This document shows positions 51,688-63,839 of a DNA stretch of 64,000 nucleotides, in pieces. A program made the position numbers and the translations under genes. The stretch comes from Candidula unifasciata. Lineage: Eukaryota; Mollusca; Gastropoda; Stylommatophora; Geomitridae. The notes below the pieces were generated by a model that worked only from the letters and a program-made list of their open reading frames with translations, ran no database searches and was not told the DNA's origin. The first letter of the stretch is position 1. Each line of letters starts with the position of its first letter. Location of the stretch: the NCBI GenBank assembly GCA_905116865.2, contig CAJHNH020000229.1, positions 240,023 through 304,022 of the forward strand. The letters run 5' to 3'.

Positions 51688-51689
<2 letters not shown>

Positions 51690-51863
51690 TCTGTTGTCCC
51701 CACACTTATCTTCGCGTCTGTCAGTTTGTTAGCCTGTTTATCATTTTGCCTACCCGTCTGATATCTATCTGTTACAGCTATGTTCTAATTTACATACTGC
51801 TTGCCTATAAACCTGTCTGTTTATCATATATGAGTGGACCCTTGCCTTTTTTCTCCTCTGACT

Positions 51864-52120
51864 TTCTATCCGTTCTTTTGTCCTCTTTCTATCCGTTCTT
51901 TTGTCCTCTTTCTATCCGTTCTTTTATCCTCTTTCTGTCCGTTCTTTTGTCCTCTTTCTATCTGTTCTTTTGTCCTCTTTCTATCCTTCTTTTGCCCTCT
52001 TTCTGTCCGTTCTTCTGTCCTCTTTCTAATACGTTTTTTTTTGTCCTCTTTCTATCCGTTCTTTTGTCCGCTTTCTATCCGTTCTTTTGTCCGCTTTCTA
52101 TCCGTTCTTTTGTCCGCGTT
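51864..52120. repeat. 23-bp minisatellite, about 11 copies
   Basis: Unit tctatccgttcttttgtcct followed by ctt, pyrimidine-rich, with small length changes in the right half. Confidence 0.94.
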
Positions 52121-52424
52121 TTTCTGAAAGATAACAATCACAAAATGTTAGTCAGTTCTTAACCCTTCCAAAATAAGATTCGTTGGTTATTTCATTCTGT
52201 CATCGTCTCTTTCGCCTGTTCATTGAACTCCAGCTTATAATGTACATCTAGTCTGTTCTGTCCAGGTCCCACCCCTAGCAGTAGCTCCACCGTGTCTGTC
52301 TGGTCAACAACAGTGTGTTTCCTTGTCCATGTCTGAAACAGTTTACTTAATATCTTCCCTGGTTCCTTCAATTCTATTGTCTTCTTCACTTTTACCAGGT
52401 TGCAGCCCAGTATCGTGGTTTAAA

Positions 52425-53675
52425 ATATTTTTTTTTTTTTTTTTGTCTCCCGCGTGATTTGAGTGACAGTTTTCTGGATCTTCTGGCCGTATTCAGCTAC
52501 TCCATCTATCCATTTTTTCCTGGGTCTTCCTCTGGCCTTTCTTCCCGATGTTCTATTGTAAAAGGCCTTATAGGCAATCTGATCCGGTTGCATTCTTACT
52601 AAATGGCCAAACCACTTCATTCTCTGTCTTTCAATATGTTTCAGGCATGCTCTTGTTCCAACTTTGTCTCTAATGCTGACGTTTGTGACTCTGTCTCTTC
52701 GTGTATTGTTGGTGACTCTTCGGAGACATCGCATTTCACACGTAGCTATTTTTTGCATATGTGATTTGTTCATTGTCCACGTTTGGCACTGATAACATAA
52801 CGTAGGGATGAAAATGCTGTTGATCATCCGTTGTTTGGCTGGTAACGAGATCTTTGGATGACGAAGAAGTGGGGCCAGTTGGTAGTTGACTGCATTGGCT
52901 TTTTAAAATATGCATCCTAAGTACTTGAATTCTTGAACTTGTTCTAATTGTATGTCATTGATCTTTATGTTTACATTACTGTGTTTCTTTCCTATGGTCA
53001 TTACTTCAGTTTTTGAGGTGTTTATTTTCATGTCAAATTTTGTACAGTTAGTGAGCAATAAATCAACATGTTGTAGTTTTTGTTCTTGTTCTTGTAACAA
53101 ACATCGGTCATCTGCAAAGAGAAGTTCATTTATAATATCTGTGTTTTGGTTTGACTACTGTGCAATTTTATCCATGTATGTGATGAAGAGTAGGGGTGAT
53201 AGGACACATCCTTGTCGTACTCCTTATGTAATGGGGAACCAGTCTGTCATACCTTTCGTTGTTCTTACAGCGCTCTGGCTAATTTGATAGAGAGCCATTA
53301 TGTTTCCCAATAATTGACCAGGTACACCATATTCTTCAAGAATGTTCCATAGTTTATTTCTGTTAACCCTGTCAAAAGCCTTCCCTTGATCAATGAATAT
53401 AAGATTCTGGTGTTTATTATATTCGATTGTCTGTTCACAAATTTGCCTAAGAGTAAATATTGCATCAGTGCAGCTCTTTCCTTTTCTAAATCCAAACTGG
53501 TTTTTACTTAATTGAGGTTCTAATATCACTCTCGCTCTTCGTTCTAATATTTTTGCAAACATCTTTCCTACATGGCTTTGTAAAAAGATAGCTGTGTATG
53601 TTTCACAATCTCGTTTATCACCTTTCTTCTTCCATATGGGAACTATAATTGCTCTCTGCCAGTCAACTGCTCTCT
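52425..53675 (-). pseudogene. LINE (RTE-like) reverse-transcriptase pseudogene, 5'-truncated, with poly(A) end
   Basis: The minus strand codes for most of a non-LTR reverse transcriptase. In order it reads AVDWQRAIIVPIWKKKGD at the start (about 53670), FGFRKGKSC, FIDQGKAFDRVNR (motif A, with the AFD aspartate), an in-frame TAA at 53226-53224, GVRQGCVLSPLLF, a TAG at 53157-53155, the catalytic FADD (53118-53107), KTEVMTIGKK, EQVQEFKYLG, then after an apparent internal deletion KANAVNYQLAPLL, CYQCQTWT, EMRCLRR and RMKWFGHLVRM. It ends RGRPRKKWIDGV and runs into about 20 A (plus-strand T run at 52425-52444), the 3' end of the insertion. The two stops and the deletion make it non-functional. The endonuclease and the start of the reverse transcriptase are missing. 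The C-terminal tail is of RTE or related type; the exact clade is uncertain. Confidence 0.88.
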
Positions 53676-53824
53676 CCCCCTCTCTCTCCCCCTCTCTCTC
53701 CCCCCTCTTTCTCCCCCCTCTCTCTCCCCTTCTATCTCCCTCTCTCCTCCTGGTCTCTCCCCCTCTATCTCCCTCCCCTCTCTCCCCCCCCCCCCTCTCT
53801 CTCTCTCTCTTTCTTTCTCTTTCA
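53676..53824. repeat. CT-rich simple repeat at the 5' truncation point of the LINE
   Basis: ctctctccccctctctccc-type pyrimidine tract that meets the LINE coding sequence where homology stops. Confidence 0.93.
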
Positions 53825-54235
53825 AGTAGTAATGCCACACTTGCTGCTTGTTATCCATATCTGCACACAGGTAACTTTTCAGCACTGTGCAGTTTCCTTG
53901 TGTCCAAGAACGGTTTCAGATTTGCTGCTGAGCCCGCTGTCATGATTCTAGCAACCATATAGCGCAGATAGTTTAGTATCTCAACTCCAATCGCTGGTCT
54001 CTGTTGGGTATCTCCCATTTTAATCTCGCCAGACAGACAGACAGACAGTCAGACAGAGTAGCCAGTCTGTCTATTGTGGACACCAGTGCTGGCCTGGCAG
54101 GTGGTCAGTGCTTGAGAAACCCCCCCCCCCCCCCGCTCTTACTGAGTCAATAGAGCCTGCTTCTATTGTTTTCTCTCTCTCTAGTCCGTATTTCTTGCTC
54201 ACTGTTTAACTTATTTTTAACTGTTCATGGCAACA
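53825..54235. other. Unique spacer, no gene seen
   Basis: Contains a short cagacagacaga run near 54030 and a C run near 54120. No gene. Confidence 0.6.
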
Positions 54236-54497
54236 TCACCCTCAGCGCGTCAGCAATAGTACATCACTGTTAGCACGTCAGCAATAGTACATCACTGTTA
54301 GCAAGTCAGCAATAGCACATCACTGTTAGCATGTGAGCAATAGCACATAACTGTTAGCATGTCAGCAATAGTACATCACTGTCAGCAAGTCAGCAATAGC
54401 ACATCACTGTCAGCAAGTCAGCAATAGTACATCACTGTCAGCACGTCAGCAATAGTACATCACTGTCAGTATGTCAGCAATAGTACATCACTGTTCT
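54236..54497. repeat. 28-bp minisatellite, about 9 copies
   Basis: Unit agcaagtcagcaatagcaca followed by tcactgtc. Confidence 0.95.
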
Positions 54498-55014
54498 AGG
54501 AGCCGTTGCCCTGTTTTTGTTCATTCGTGGAGTGATTACCCTTGTTGCTCAGGAAACGAGGACGCTTCGGTTGTTTCCGTGAGTTTTAAAATCTGCTGCT
54601 CATTCGATCAAAAGTGGTCTTGTGTGCAAGCAGCCACAGAGACGCAAAGATGTTGGCGTCTGCCTGACGCTGCAGTGGTCCTGTGTTCCAGTCCATTAAA
54701 AGACACTGATGATTTAAACATTGCTATCGAATTGCTGCCTTGTCTTCTCGCCGAAGGAGAGAACCACCTTTTTGCCATAGAGCAGCCTGTTGTTGGCTAT
54801 AACCCTGCGAGATATGCCGGCTGTAGAGTCCCCAATGGGACAGGTTAGAGATAAAGAATACAGCGAGACCGCCTTGGCCTTAAGGTTGGGGTGGAAACAT
54901 TAGGTCGACAGCTCTATCTCTGAACAATGAATATCCTTCCCAAACCGAGATCTGGGCCTCCAAAAAAGATCATACCACGGAATGGAAGGTTAGGACTTTA
55001 TTTCTGCCTCCGAC
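54498..55014. other. Unique spacer, no gene seen
   Basis: The plus-strand frame to 54848 (starting in the 28-bp array) has no recognisable domain. The right part may hold the 3' body of the SINE below. Confidence 0.55.
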
Positions 55015-55019
55015 AAAAA

Positions 55020-55105
55020 ATACAACCGGTTAACTTTTCCAAAGATTCGAACATGGATCTCCTGCACGGTACCCCAGTATCCTTCACTACTGGGCCAGAA
55101 ACCCT
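55020..55105 (-). mobile_element. tRNA-derived SINE head
   Basis: On the minus strand the A box tggcccagtagtg (55097-55085) and the B box atgttcgaatct (55054-55043) have tRNA-like spacing, and the order matches a pol III internal promoter. The 3' body would run left towards about 54900; no tail or duplication could be defined. A degenerate tRNA-like pseudogene is the alternative. Confidence 0.6.
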
Positions 55106-55735
55106 GTTTCAACTGCTTAAAAAATGATCGTTGGGTCAGATATAAAGGCCACCCCACGTCCGACGCTGGTAGAGCCCGCAGTCCTAGATGAGATATTATT
55201 TATATTTAGTCTACGCTGGTATCAATCCGCGCAGTTTGTCCTGTTTTTCCACGCACTATTTTCTCTCACAGTAAACGCCATCTTGGATGTTTTTCTAATC
55301 ATATTTTCGTAGTTTCCATTTTGACGGGTCGGAGGTCAGGAATAATGTGCCCACGACAATTTAAACTGATATATATTTGTCTGCTTTTGCCTAACCTTGA
55401 GTGGCCTAAGGGTGGGAGTGGGGGTGGAATTGAAGGAGTGGGGTGATGAATGTTTATTCAACTTCCCGCCGAATGTCAGGGCGGGGCTGGGTTTTCATTT
55501 AGGCCGCCTCTCCCGGCCATTTTGTTTGTTGCGATAACATGTGAGATGGGGAAAATAGAAAGGAAAACAAACGAGATTGGAACAAACAAGGGAAAACAAG
55601 TGTCTATGATGGTGGGTTGTGTGGCTAGATATGTTGGTCTGTAGTTTGGAAGCATATCGGTGATGCATTCTTGTTGAATTTTCTTCTGTTGGCGTTGATG
55701 CCATGGCGTCTCTTGGGTGGGTTTGCATTTCTGTG
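55106..55735. other. Unique spacer, no gene seen
   Basis: Mixed unique sequence. No gene recognised. Confidence 0.6.
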
Positions 55736-56455
55736 CATGTGTGTGGATATTGGTGTGCATGTGTGTGGATATTGGTGTGCATGTGTGTGGATATCTGTGT
55801 GCATGTGTGTGTGGATATCTGTGTGCATGTGTGTGGATATCTGTGTGTGGATATTGGTGTGCATGTGTGTGGATATCTGTGTGCATGTGTGTGGATATCT
55901 GTGTGCATGTGTGTGGATATTGGTGTGCATGTGTGTGGATATTGGTGTGCATGTGTGTGGATATCTGTGTGCATGTGTGTGGATATTGGTGTGCATGTGT
56001 GTGGATATTGGTGTGCATGTGTGTGGATATTGGTGTGCATGTGTGTGGATATCTGTGTGCATGTGTGTGGATATCTGTGTGCATGTGTGTGGATATTGGT
56101 GTGCATGTGTGTGGATATTGGTGTGCATGTGTGTGGATATTGGTGTGCATGTGTGTGGATATTGGTGTGCATGTGTGTGGATATCTGTGTGCATGTGTGT
56201 GGATATTGGTGTGCATGTGTGTGGATATTGGTGTGCATGTGTGTGGATATTGGTGTGCATGTGTGTGGATATTGGTGTGCATGTGTGTGGATATTGGTGT
56301 GCATGTGCGTGGATATTGGTGTGCATGTGTGTGGATATTGGTGTGCATGTGTGTGGATATCTGTGTGCATGTGTGTGGATATCTGTGTGCATGTGTGTGG
56401 ATATCGGTGTGCATGTGTGTGGATATTGGTGTGCATGTGTGTGGATATTAATGTT
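55736..56455. repeat. 22-bp minisatellite, about 33 copies
   Basis: Unit gcatgtgtgtggatattggt followed by gt, with a ctgt alternative. The array is open in all plus frames and long minus frames; these are repeat artefacts. Confidence 0.97.
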
Positions 56456-56978
56456 CATGTCTAGAAAAATGGAAGTTGGCCAGTTTAGTTTCAGGACGTG
56501 AAATATCAAACGAATATCAGTATAGGAGACAGCACACTGGGGTTAGTTAACGACCACTGACTTCCGGTGAAGAATATATGACAACAATTTACTTGTAAAT
56601 ATGCATGGGTAATTATCTGTACACGTAGATAGGAGACGGTGAGTAGTTCAATGAACAGGTAAACAGAGAGTTATGCAGGCATTAAAGTATACATCCACAC
56701 AACCAGACACTATGCAGACATAATTATATCCCGGCGAAATGTCGAAATACTAACGAAGTCATCGTGTAACAGCAAATGAAATGTTCTGTGTCGAGATATA
56801 GCCATCACCCTCAGTGTGCCTGTCATACACCGTGCCTTTTATTTCCCTAATACTTTTGCCATGGATACTTGTATCATTGATACTTTCCAGCCAAAACCCA
56901 CCTGTATGTCATGGGCAGGTTTTTCTCCGACCTAATTTCCGGTCAGTCATCATTTTGCCTCCTGTATCCTTTAGTTTA
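56456..56978. other. Unique spacer, no gene seen
   Basis: AT-leaning unique sequence with short frames only. Confidence 0.6.
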
Positions 56979-56979
56979 G

Positions 56980-58340
56980 AAATTCCAACAATACATGCTC
57001 ACTTTACTGTGATACTTTACTCACTATCTAAGTCCAGATCTTCAATCAACACATGCTCACTTTACTGTGATACTTTACTCACAATCTAAGTCCAGATCTT
57101 CAATCAACACATGCTCATTTTACTGTGATACTTTACTCACAATCTAAGTCCAGATCTTCAATCAACACATGCTCACATTACTGTGATACTTTACTCACAA
57201 TCTAAGTCCAGATCTTCAATCAACACATGCTCACTTTACTGTGATACTTTACTCACAATCTAAGTCCAGATCTTCAATCAACACATGCTCACTTTACTGT
57301 GATACTTTACTCACAATCTAAGTCCAGATCTTCAATCAACACATGCTCATTTTACTGTGATACTTTACTCACAATCTAAGTCCAGATCTTCAATCAACAC
57401 ATGCTCACATTACTGTGATACTTTACTCACAATCTAAGTCCAGATCTTCAATCAACACATGCTCACTTTACTGTGATACTTTACTCACAATCTAAGTCCA
57501 GATCTTCAATCAACACATGCTCACTTTACTGTGATACTTCACTCACAATCTAAGTCCAGATATTCAATCAACACATGCTCACTTTACTGTGATACTTTAC
57601 TCACAATCTAAGTCCAGATCTTCAATCAACACATGCTCACTTCACTGTGATACTTTACTCACAATCTAAGTCCAGATCTTCAATCAACACATGCTCATAT
57701 TACTGTGATACTTTACTCACAATCTAAGTCCAGATCTTCAATCAACACATGCTCACTTTACTGTGATACTTTACTCACAATATAAGTCCAGATCTTCAAT
57801 CAACACATGCTCATGTTACTGTGATACTTTACTCACAATCTAAGTCCAGATCTTCTATCAACACATGCTCACTTTACTGTGATACTTTACTAACAATCTA
57901 AGTCCAGATCTTCAATGAACACATGCTCATTTTACTGTGATACTTTACTCACAATCTAAGTCCTGATCTTCTATCAACACATGCTCACATTACTATGATA
58001 CTTTACTCACAATCTAAGTCCAGATATTCCAACAACACATGCTCACTTTACTGTGATACTTTACTCACAATCTAAGTCCAGATCTTCAATCAACACATGC
58101 TCACTTTACTGTGATACTTCACTCACAATCTAAGTCCAGATCTTCAATCAACACATGCTCACTTTACTGTGATACTTTACTCACAATCTAAGTCCAGATC
58201 TTCCATCAACACATGCTCACTTAACTGTGATACTTTACTCACAATCTAAGTCCAGATCTTCCATCAACACATGCTCACTTAACTGTGATACTTTACTCAC
58301 AATCTAAGTCCAGATCTTCAATCAACACATGCTCACTTTA
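56980..58340. repeat. 58-bp minisatellite, about 23 copies
   Basis: Unit ctttactgtgatactttact followed by cacaatctaagtccagatct and tcaatcaacacatgctca. Highly uniform, with catatt or cattac alternatives in the first bases. Unrelated to the 58-bp array at 44 kb. Confidence 0.97.
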
Positions 58341-58347
58341 CTCTCTG

Positions 58348-58507
<160 letters not shown>

Positions 58508-58600
58508 ATGCAGCTAAGCTGTCCCTTGTATCTGATACATCCGCTCCCATTGTGACGTTCATACATGTTCAGTGACTAGTACTGATTGCTATGATAGTGT

Positions 58601-59012
58601 TCCCTCCTTGCTTTAAACCAGTCTTTCCTCCATACATTCCGTTCCTTTGTACAAATCCTTGCTTTAATCCAGTCTTTCCTCCAAACATTCCGTACCTTTG
58701 TACAAATCCTTGCTTTAATCCAGTCTTTCTTCCTTACATTCCATACCTTTGTACAAATCCTTGCTTCAATCCAGTCTTTCTTCCAAACATTTCGTACCTT
58801 TGTACAAATCCTTGCTTCCATCCAGTCTTTCCTCCATACATTCCGTACCTTTGTACAAATCCTTGTTTTAATCCAGTCTTTCTTCCTTACATTCCGTACC
58901 TTTGTACAAATCCTTGCTTTAATCCAGTCTTTCCTCCAAACATTCCGTACCTTTGTACAAATCCTTGCTTTAATCGTCTTTCCTCCAAACTTCCATACCT
59001 TTGTACAAATCC
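58601..59012. repeat. 51-bp minisatellite, about 8 copies
   Basis: Unit ttgctttaatccagtctttc followed by ctccaaacattccgtacctt and tgtacaaatcc. 17 codons long, so frames on both strands stay open. Confidence 0.95.
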
Positions 59013-59084
59013 TCATCTTCTGACTGGTCACACAATTCTCGGTAATCCTCTTCCACTGCACTTGTATCCCAGTCTTCTTCTCTG

Positions 59085-59385
59085 AATGTCTGTCGTATAT
59101 TTCTCTGCCATTATGGTCGACACCTGTCTGTCGTATATTTCTCTGCCAATATGGTGGACACCTGTCTGTCGTATATTTCTCTGCCAATATGGTGGACACC
59201 TGTCTGTCGTATATTTCTCTGCCAATATGGTGGACACCTGTCTTTCGTATATTTCTCTGCCAATATGGTGGACACCTGTCTGTCGTATATTTCTCTGCCA
59301 ATATGGTGGACACCTGTCTGTCGTATATTTCTCTGCCAATATGGTGGACACCTGTCTGTCGTATCTTTCTCTGCCAGTATGATGA
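59085..59385. repeat. 38-bp minisatellite, about 8 copies
   Basis: Unit ctgtctgtcgtatatttctc followed by tgccaatatggtggacac. Very uniform. Confidence 0.96.
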
Positions 59386-60000
59386 AGACATGGCTGTCAG
59401 AGCCGAGCTCCTATGCTATACTGGCTAGTATGCTTGCATTCGAAGTCAGCGCCCCCCCCCCCCCACCCCACACTTCCCACACCTAACAGTGTGCTTTGCT
59501 TGGGTCGATCCATTTTTATAGAGAAATAGAACCGACTAATATATAGAATGTTCTGGTTCTTTGCTGTGAAGGAGCCGCAACGAGCAAAGAGACTGACCAG
59601 CTGACCTTGTATGTCGTAGCTTACAATACATGAAATTCTAGCGCTTTATTCTCAACGACAGGGTCTTTACTATGGCACTGCCTTTCTCATACTCTAGATA
59701 ATGTTGTCTCCTGCATGTTATTCCGTCTATGAACTTTCTGCTCAAATGGTTGCCCCCCCCCCCCCCCTCCCCCACCCCTTTTTTTTTTGCACCTCAAATA
59801 TTCGTTTGTCTTTGGCTCCTTGCAGACCGCGTGTCATTGACTGCTAGCGAGGACGGTCAAGTGTTGAGTGGAGTGCTGCTTCAGTTTCAGATAACATCCT
59901 GTCGATTGTACTGCCAGACTCTCTCGTGCCATCCTGGCCACAAAATTCTCATCATCTCTTGGCTATCAGAGCAGTAGTCTGTCCTTCTGCTGCACCCCCC
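59386..60000. other. Unique spacer with C and T runs, no gene seen
   Basis: C runs at about 59450-59463 and 59752-59768. No gene. The agcgctttattctcaacg stretch at 59640-59656 slightly resembles the dispersed 3' end, but over too short a distance to call. Confidence 0.6.
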
Positions 60001-60002
<2 letters not shown>

Positions 60003-60047
<45 letters not shown>

Positions 60048-60152
60048 TCTCTCTCACTCTCTCTTTCACTCTCTCTATCTCACTCTGTCTCTCTGTCTCA
60101 CTCTCTCACTCTCACTCTCTCTCTCTCTCACTCACACACACACACACACACC
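60003..60152. repeat. C run, (CT)n and (CA)n compound microsatellite
   Basis: C run then CT/CACT steps, ending in CA. Confidence 0.95.
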
Positions 60153-60395
60153 GCATTCGCAAACCCACACACTCTGATACTGTGTGAAACTCGCACACTT
60201 TACCCTAGACGTCACTCACACACAGCCTCTTGAGTGTAGTTCCCGGGTTGTGTGTGAGTGCGCTGCTGTTGGCTTCCTTCGTCTGGAGCATGTGTTTATG
60301 GACATCAATGGCCGGTTCATGTCGGAACCAAGAGCACCACGAATGAGTGGGTAATATTCAAGTCGTGTGACTTAACAATGGCATATACTAGAAAC

Positions 60396-60397
60396 AC

Positions 60398-60481
<84 letters not shown>

Positions 60482-60494
60482 GGGGGGGGGGGGT
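60396..60494. repeat. (GA)n microsatellite followed by a G run
   Basis: About 40 GA units, then about ten G. Confidence 0.97.
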
Positions 60495-60514
60495 GAGTTT
60501 TGCTACGACTCTAG

Positions 60515-60600
60515 GAGTCGTGCTAGTGCTGTGGCTGTGACACTTGCCGGTTGAAATGGTAGTCGTATGTTCGAGTCCCAGATGAAGCAGATTTGTTTAA
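60515..60600 (+). mobile_element. Possible degraded tRNA-derived SINE head
   Basis: An A-box-like tgtggctgtgacacttgcc is followed about 35 bp later by a B-box-like gtatgttcgagtccc. The A-box region resembles the minus-strand one near 48148. No 3' end recognised. Confidence 0.42.
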
Positions 60601-60900
60601 ACATGGGAGACTTCGATTGCTAAGATTGCAAGTGACCTGTTAGAGCGAATGTCTTCCTCACCTCATCCTCATCATATTCGTCATCACTCTCATCGTGGAC
60701 GCCGTCGCTGTCAGGTCGGGGATGTTTGGCACAACTTGCCCTCGTCACGATACGCTGCACAGTTTCCCAGTGCCGTCCCAACATTGTCCCCCAGTCAACT
60801 ATCGTGGGGGAGGTCTCCACCGTCGTGCTGGTCCACCCCTGCCTCCTCTTGCACGAACCGTTTCCTCCGTTCCTGTTCTCTCCAAACGATCAGGCGTCAG
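60601..60900. other. Unique segment upstream of the 33-bp array
   Basis: It contains a pyrimidine-rich stretch ending gctgtcag at about 60714, a possible 3' splice site, after which a frame stays open into the 33-bp array. On the minus strand a short acidic stretch (DESDDEYDEDEV) is encoded at about 60650-60690. Neither is enough to call a gene. Confidence 0.4.
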
Positions 60901-61387
60901 CTCGCTCTACACCAAAGCTACAACTGGAGACACCCCGCTCTTCACCACGGCTGCAAGTGGAGACACCCCGCTCTTCACCACAGCTGCAAGTGGAGACACC
61001 CCGCTCTTCACCACAGCTGCAAGTGGAGACACCCCGCTCTTCACCACAGCTGCAAGTGGAGACACCCCGCTCTTCACCACAGCTGCAAGTGGAGACACCC
61101 CGCTCTTCACCACAGCTGCAAGTGGAGACACCCCGCTCTTCACCACAGCTGCAAGTGGAGACACCCCGCTCTTCACCACAGCTGCAAGTGGAGACACCCC
61201 GCTCTTCACCACAGCTGCAAGTGGAGACACCCCGCTCTTCACCACAGCTGCAAGTGGAGACACCCCGCTCTTCACCACAGCTGCAAGTGGAGACACCCCG
61301 CTCTTCACCACGGCTGCAAGTGGAGACACCCCGCTCTTCACCACAACTGCAAGTGGAGACACCCCGCTCTTCACCACATCTGCAAGT
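60901..61387. repeat. 33-bp minisatellite, about 14.7 copies, nearly identical units
   Basis: Unit ccgctcttcaccacagctgc followed by aagtggagacacc. Most copies are identical and only ctg-adjacent bases vary (acggct, acaact, acatct). The 11-codon unit has no stop in several frames. In one plus frame it gives GDTPLFTTAAS, a Thr/Ser/Pro-rich repeat. The uniformity indicates recent expansion or ongoing homogenisation. Confidence 0.97.
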
Positions 61388-61454
61388 GAGTACCAGCAAA
61401 GGTCGTGGGAAACAGGGGTATAAAGCTGGCACCATATGTCCAGTACAGATCAAG

Positions 61455-61780
61455 ATGTGGAAGATGTGGCATCACTCACGTGGGTGTCTCCACATTCCAC
61501 CGTTCGTTGTGTCGCTCACACCATGGATGTGGCATCACTCACGTGGGTGTCTCCACATTCCACCGATCGTTGTGTCGCTGATACTATGGATGTGGCATCA
61601 CTCACGTGGGTGTCTCCACATTCCACCGTTCGTTGTGTCGCTCACACCATGGATGTGGCATCACTCACGTGGGTGTCTCCACATTCCACCGATCGTTGTG
61701 TCGCTGACACCATGGATGTGGCATCACTCACGTGGGTGTCTCCACATTCCACCGATCGTTGTGTGGCTGACAATATGGAG
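61455..61780. repeat. 63-bp minisatellite, about 5 copies
   Basis: Unit accatggatgtggcatcact followed by cacgtgggtgtctccacatt and ccaccgttcgttgtgtcgct. A gttcg/gatcg alternation gives a dimer pattern. 21 codons long. A single plus frame is open across this array and the 33-bp array (60726-61844). Confidence 0.95.
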
Positions 61781-61959
61781 TGTCCCCGGCAGTCAGGGAT
61801 TGTACGGATCTCAACCGCTGCCGAATATCGTCTGGTCAAGATAGTCCGATCTTTGTTTACCTGGTCAGCTTCTCTGAAGACTAAGATGGAGTGGACACAG
61901 CAGCCTAATATGCTCGTCAGAGTATAACATTTTAATGTCTGAGTGATTACGCAGATAAA

Positions 61960-62154
61960 ATTAGAAAGAAACAAAGAAAGACAGAAGAAACAAATGAAGA
62001 AAAAAAAAGAAAGAATGAATAAACAAATGAAGAAAGAATAAACAAAAATGAAAGAAAGAAAGACAGACAGAAAGACAGACAGAACAGACAGACAGACCAG
62101 ACAGACAGGACAGACAGACAGACAGACAGACAGACAGGACAGACAGACAGACAG

Positions 62155-62225
<71 letters not shown>

Positions 62226-62452
62226 CAGACAGACAGACAGACAGACAGGGACAGACAGACAGAAGAAGAAAGAAAGATAAGAAAGAAAGAAAGGAAGAAA
62301 GAGAAGAAAGAAAAAGAAGAGAAGAAAGAAAGAAAGAAGGAAAGGAAAGGCAAAGGAAAGGAAAGGAAAGAAAGAAAGATAAGAAAAGTAAAGAAAGCAA
62401 AGAAAGAGAGAAAAGAAAGAAAAAGAAAGAAAATAATGAAAGAAAGAAAGAA

Positions 62453-62506
<54 letters not shown>

Positions 62507-62810
62507 AGACAAAAGAAATGATAGGAAGAAAAGAAAGAAAGAACAAGAAAGACAAGAAAGAAAGAAAAAGAAATATAAACGACAGAAAAGAAGAAAGAAA
62601 GAAAGAAAGAAGAAAGAAAGAAAAGAAAGAATAGAAAGAAAGAAAAGAAAGAAAGAAAGAAAGCAGAAAGAAAGAAAGAGGGCAGAAAGAAAGAACAAGA
62701 AAGAAGAAAGAAAAGAAAGAAAGTAAAGAAAAGAAAGAAAGAAAGTAAGAAAGAAAGAAAGAATGAAGAAAGAAAGAATAAGAAGAAAGAAAGTGAAAGG
62801 ACGACGAAGA
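61960..62810. repeat. Purine-rich degenerate tract with (GACA)n core
   Basis: About 850 bp of gaaa, aga and gaca steps; GACA units are dense at 62060-62255. Mirror-symmetric homopurine stretches flank it. Apparent long frames on the minus strand are Phe/Leu/Ser low-complexity artefacts. Confidence 0.97.
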
Positions 62811-63384
62811 AGCAAGAAGAAGACTATTCCAGTGCTATTCTAGCTGTTTTAATGACCAAATCATTACATTCCTGACTCCCCGTGGCTTGCTGTAATTTCA
62901 ATTCTGTGCCCTCCCACAATATTATGACTGCTGATCCTTCTCACGCGTTCCCTCCTACCCCGTCTAACTCCTACCACCCATCCCCTCCCACCCCGTCTAA
63001 AACTCCTACCACCCGTCCCCTCCCACCCCATCTAACTCCCGCCACTCACCCGAGCCACAGAAGAGAAGATATTTCCCTAGCACCAGCAGAACGTTGAAAC
63101 TCATCAGATGCGCTATGGCGGATATCTACAGATAGCTTGATGCTTCGCCGTCAACCTTTAACCATTCCTCCTCTTCTTCATCCCCCTATCCTGCTTTCTT
63201 TTCACTTTGTTTCTTTCTCTTTTCCCAACTCCCTAATACCTTTCCATTTCTTCATGGACGATAAATTTGCGTGACCTTCAGCAAAGCCGGCTAGAGAAAG
63301 CCCGGGTTGTGTCGGGAATGTGGGTGTGAGTCCGCTGACAAAGAACTCGCAAATCCGTAACTATCCAGAAACCTTTACACTGGC
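62811..63384. other. Spacer with short C-rich repeats, no gene seen
   Basis: tcctaccacccatcccctcc-type repeats at about 62950-63040. The rest is unique. Confidence 0.6.
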
Positions 63385-63725
63385 TGCCCCCATCCTTCAG
63401 CCACGTCCCACCCCGCGCACCACTGCCCCCATCCCTCACCCACTTCCTTACCCGGCGCACCAAACTGCCCCCATCCCTCACCCACGTCCCCACACCCGCG
63501 CACAAACCTGCCCCCATCCCTGCACCCACGTCCCCCACCCCGCGCACAACTGCCCCCATCCCTCACCCACTTCCTTACCCGGCGCACAACTGCCCCCGAT
63601 TCCCTCAGCCACGTCCCCACCCTGCGCAACAACTGCCCCATTCCATCACCAACCTCCCCACCTCGAGCCACAACTGCCTCCCATCCCTCAGCCACGTCCC
63701 CACCTCGAGCACACTGCACCCCCAT
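63385..63725. repeat. Irregular about 38-bp C-rich repeat, about 9 copies
   Basis: Units built from actgcccccatccctcaccc followed by acgtccccac and cgcgcaca, with variable spacing. Confidence 0.88.
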
Positions 63726-63839
63726 CTAGAACGCCAGGGGATCTCGGCTTCAAGACAAACCATCGAAGAGTAGCAGCTGAACCATTAGAGTGACGTTGTC
63801 GCGAGCATTGTAGTGAGCTGGGGTGATATCACATCTTGG

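Noticed and set aside
52150..52200. A fourth copy of the dispersed retroelement 3' end (acccttccaaaataagattcg)
   Set aside because: Only about 20 bases resemble the terminus, and the upstream body does not align.
55476..56509. Frames of about 250-310 codons on both strands (His/Thr-rich on minus, Cys/Val-rich on plus)
   Set aside because: Pure 22-bp minisatellite, open in multiple frames of both strands.
60890..61453. Cys/Gly/Glu-rich minus-strand repeat resembling a keratin-associated or metal-binding protein
   Set aside because: The same 33-bp array read backwards. It is equally open in other frames, with no start context or neighbour to support it.
61642..62815. Phe/Leu/Ser-rich minus-strand frames up to 284 codons that look like membrane proteins
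   Set aside because: They translate the purine-rich simple tract and have no non-repetitive domain.
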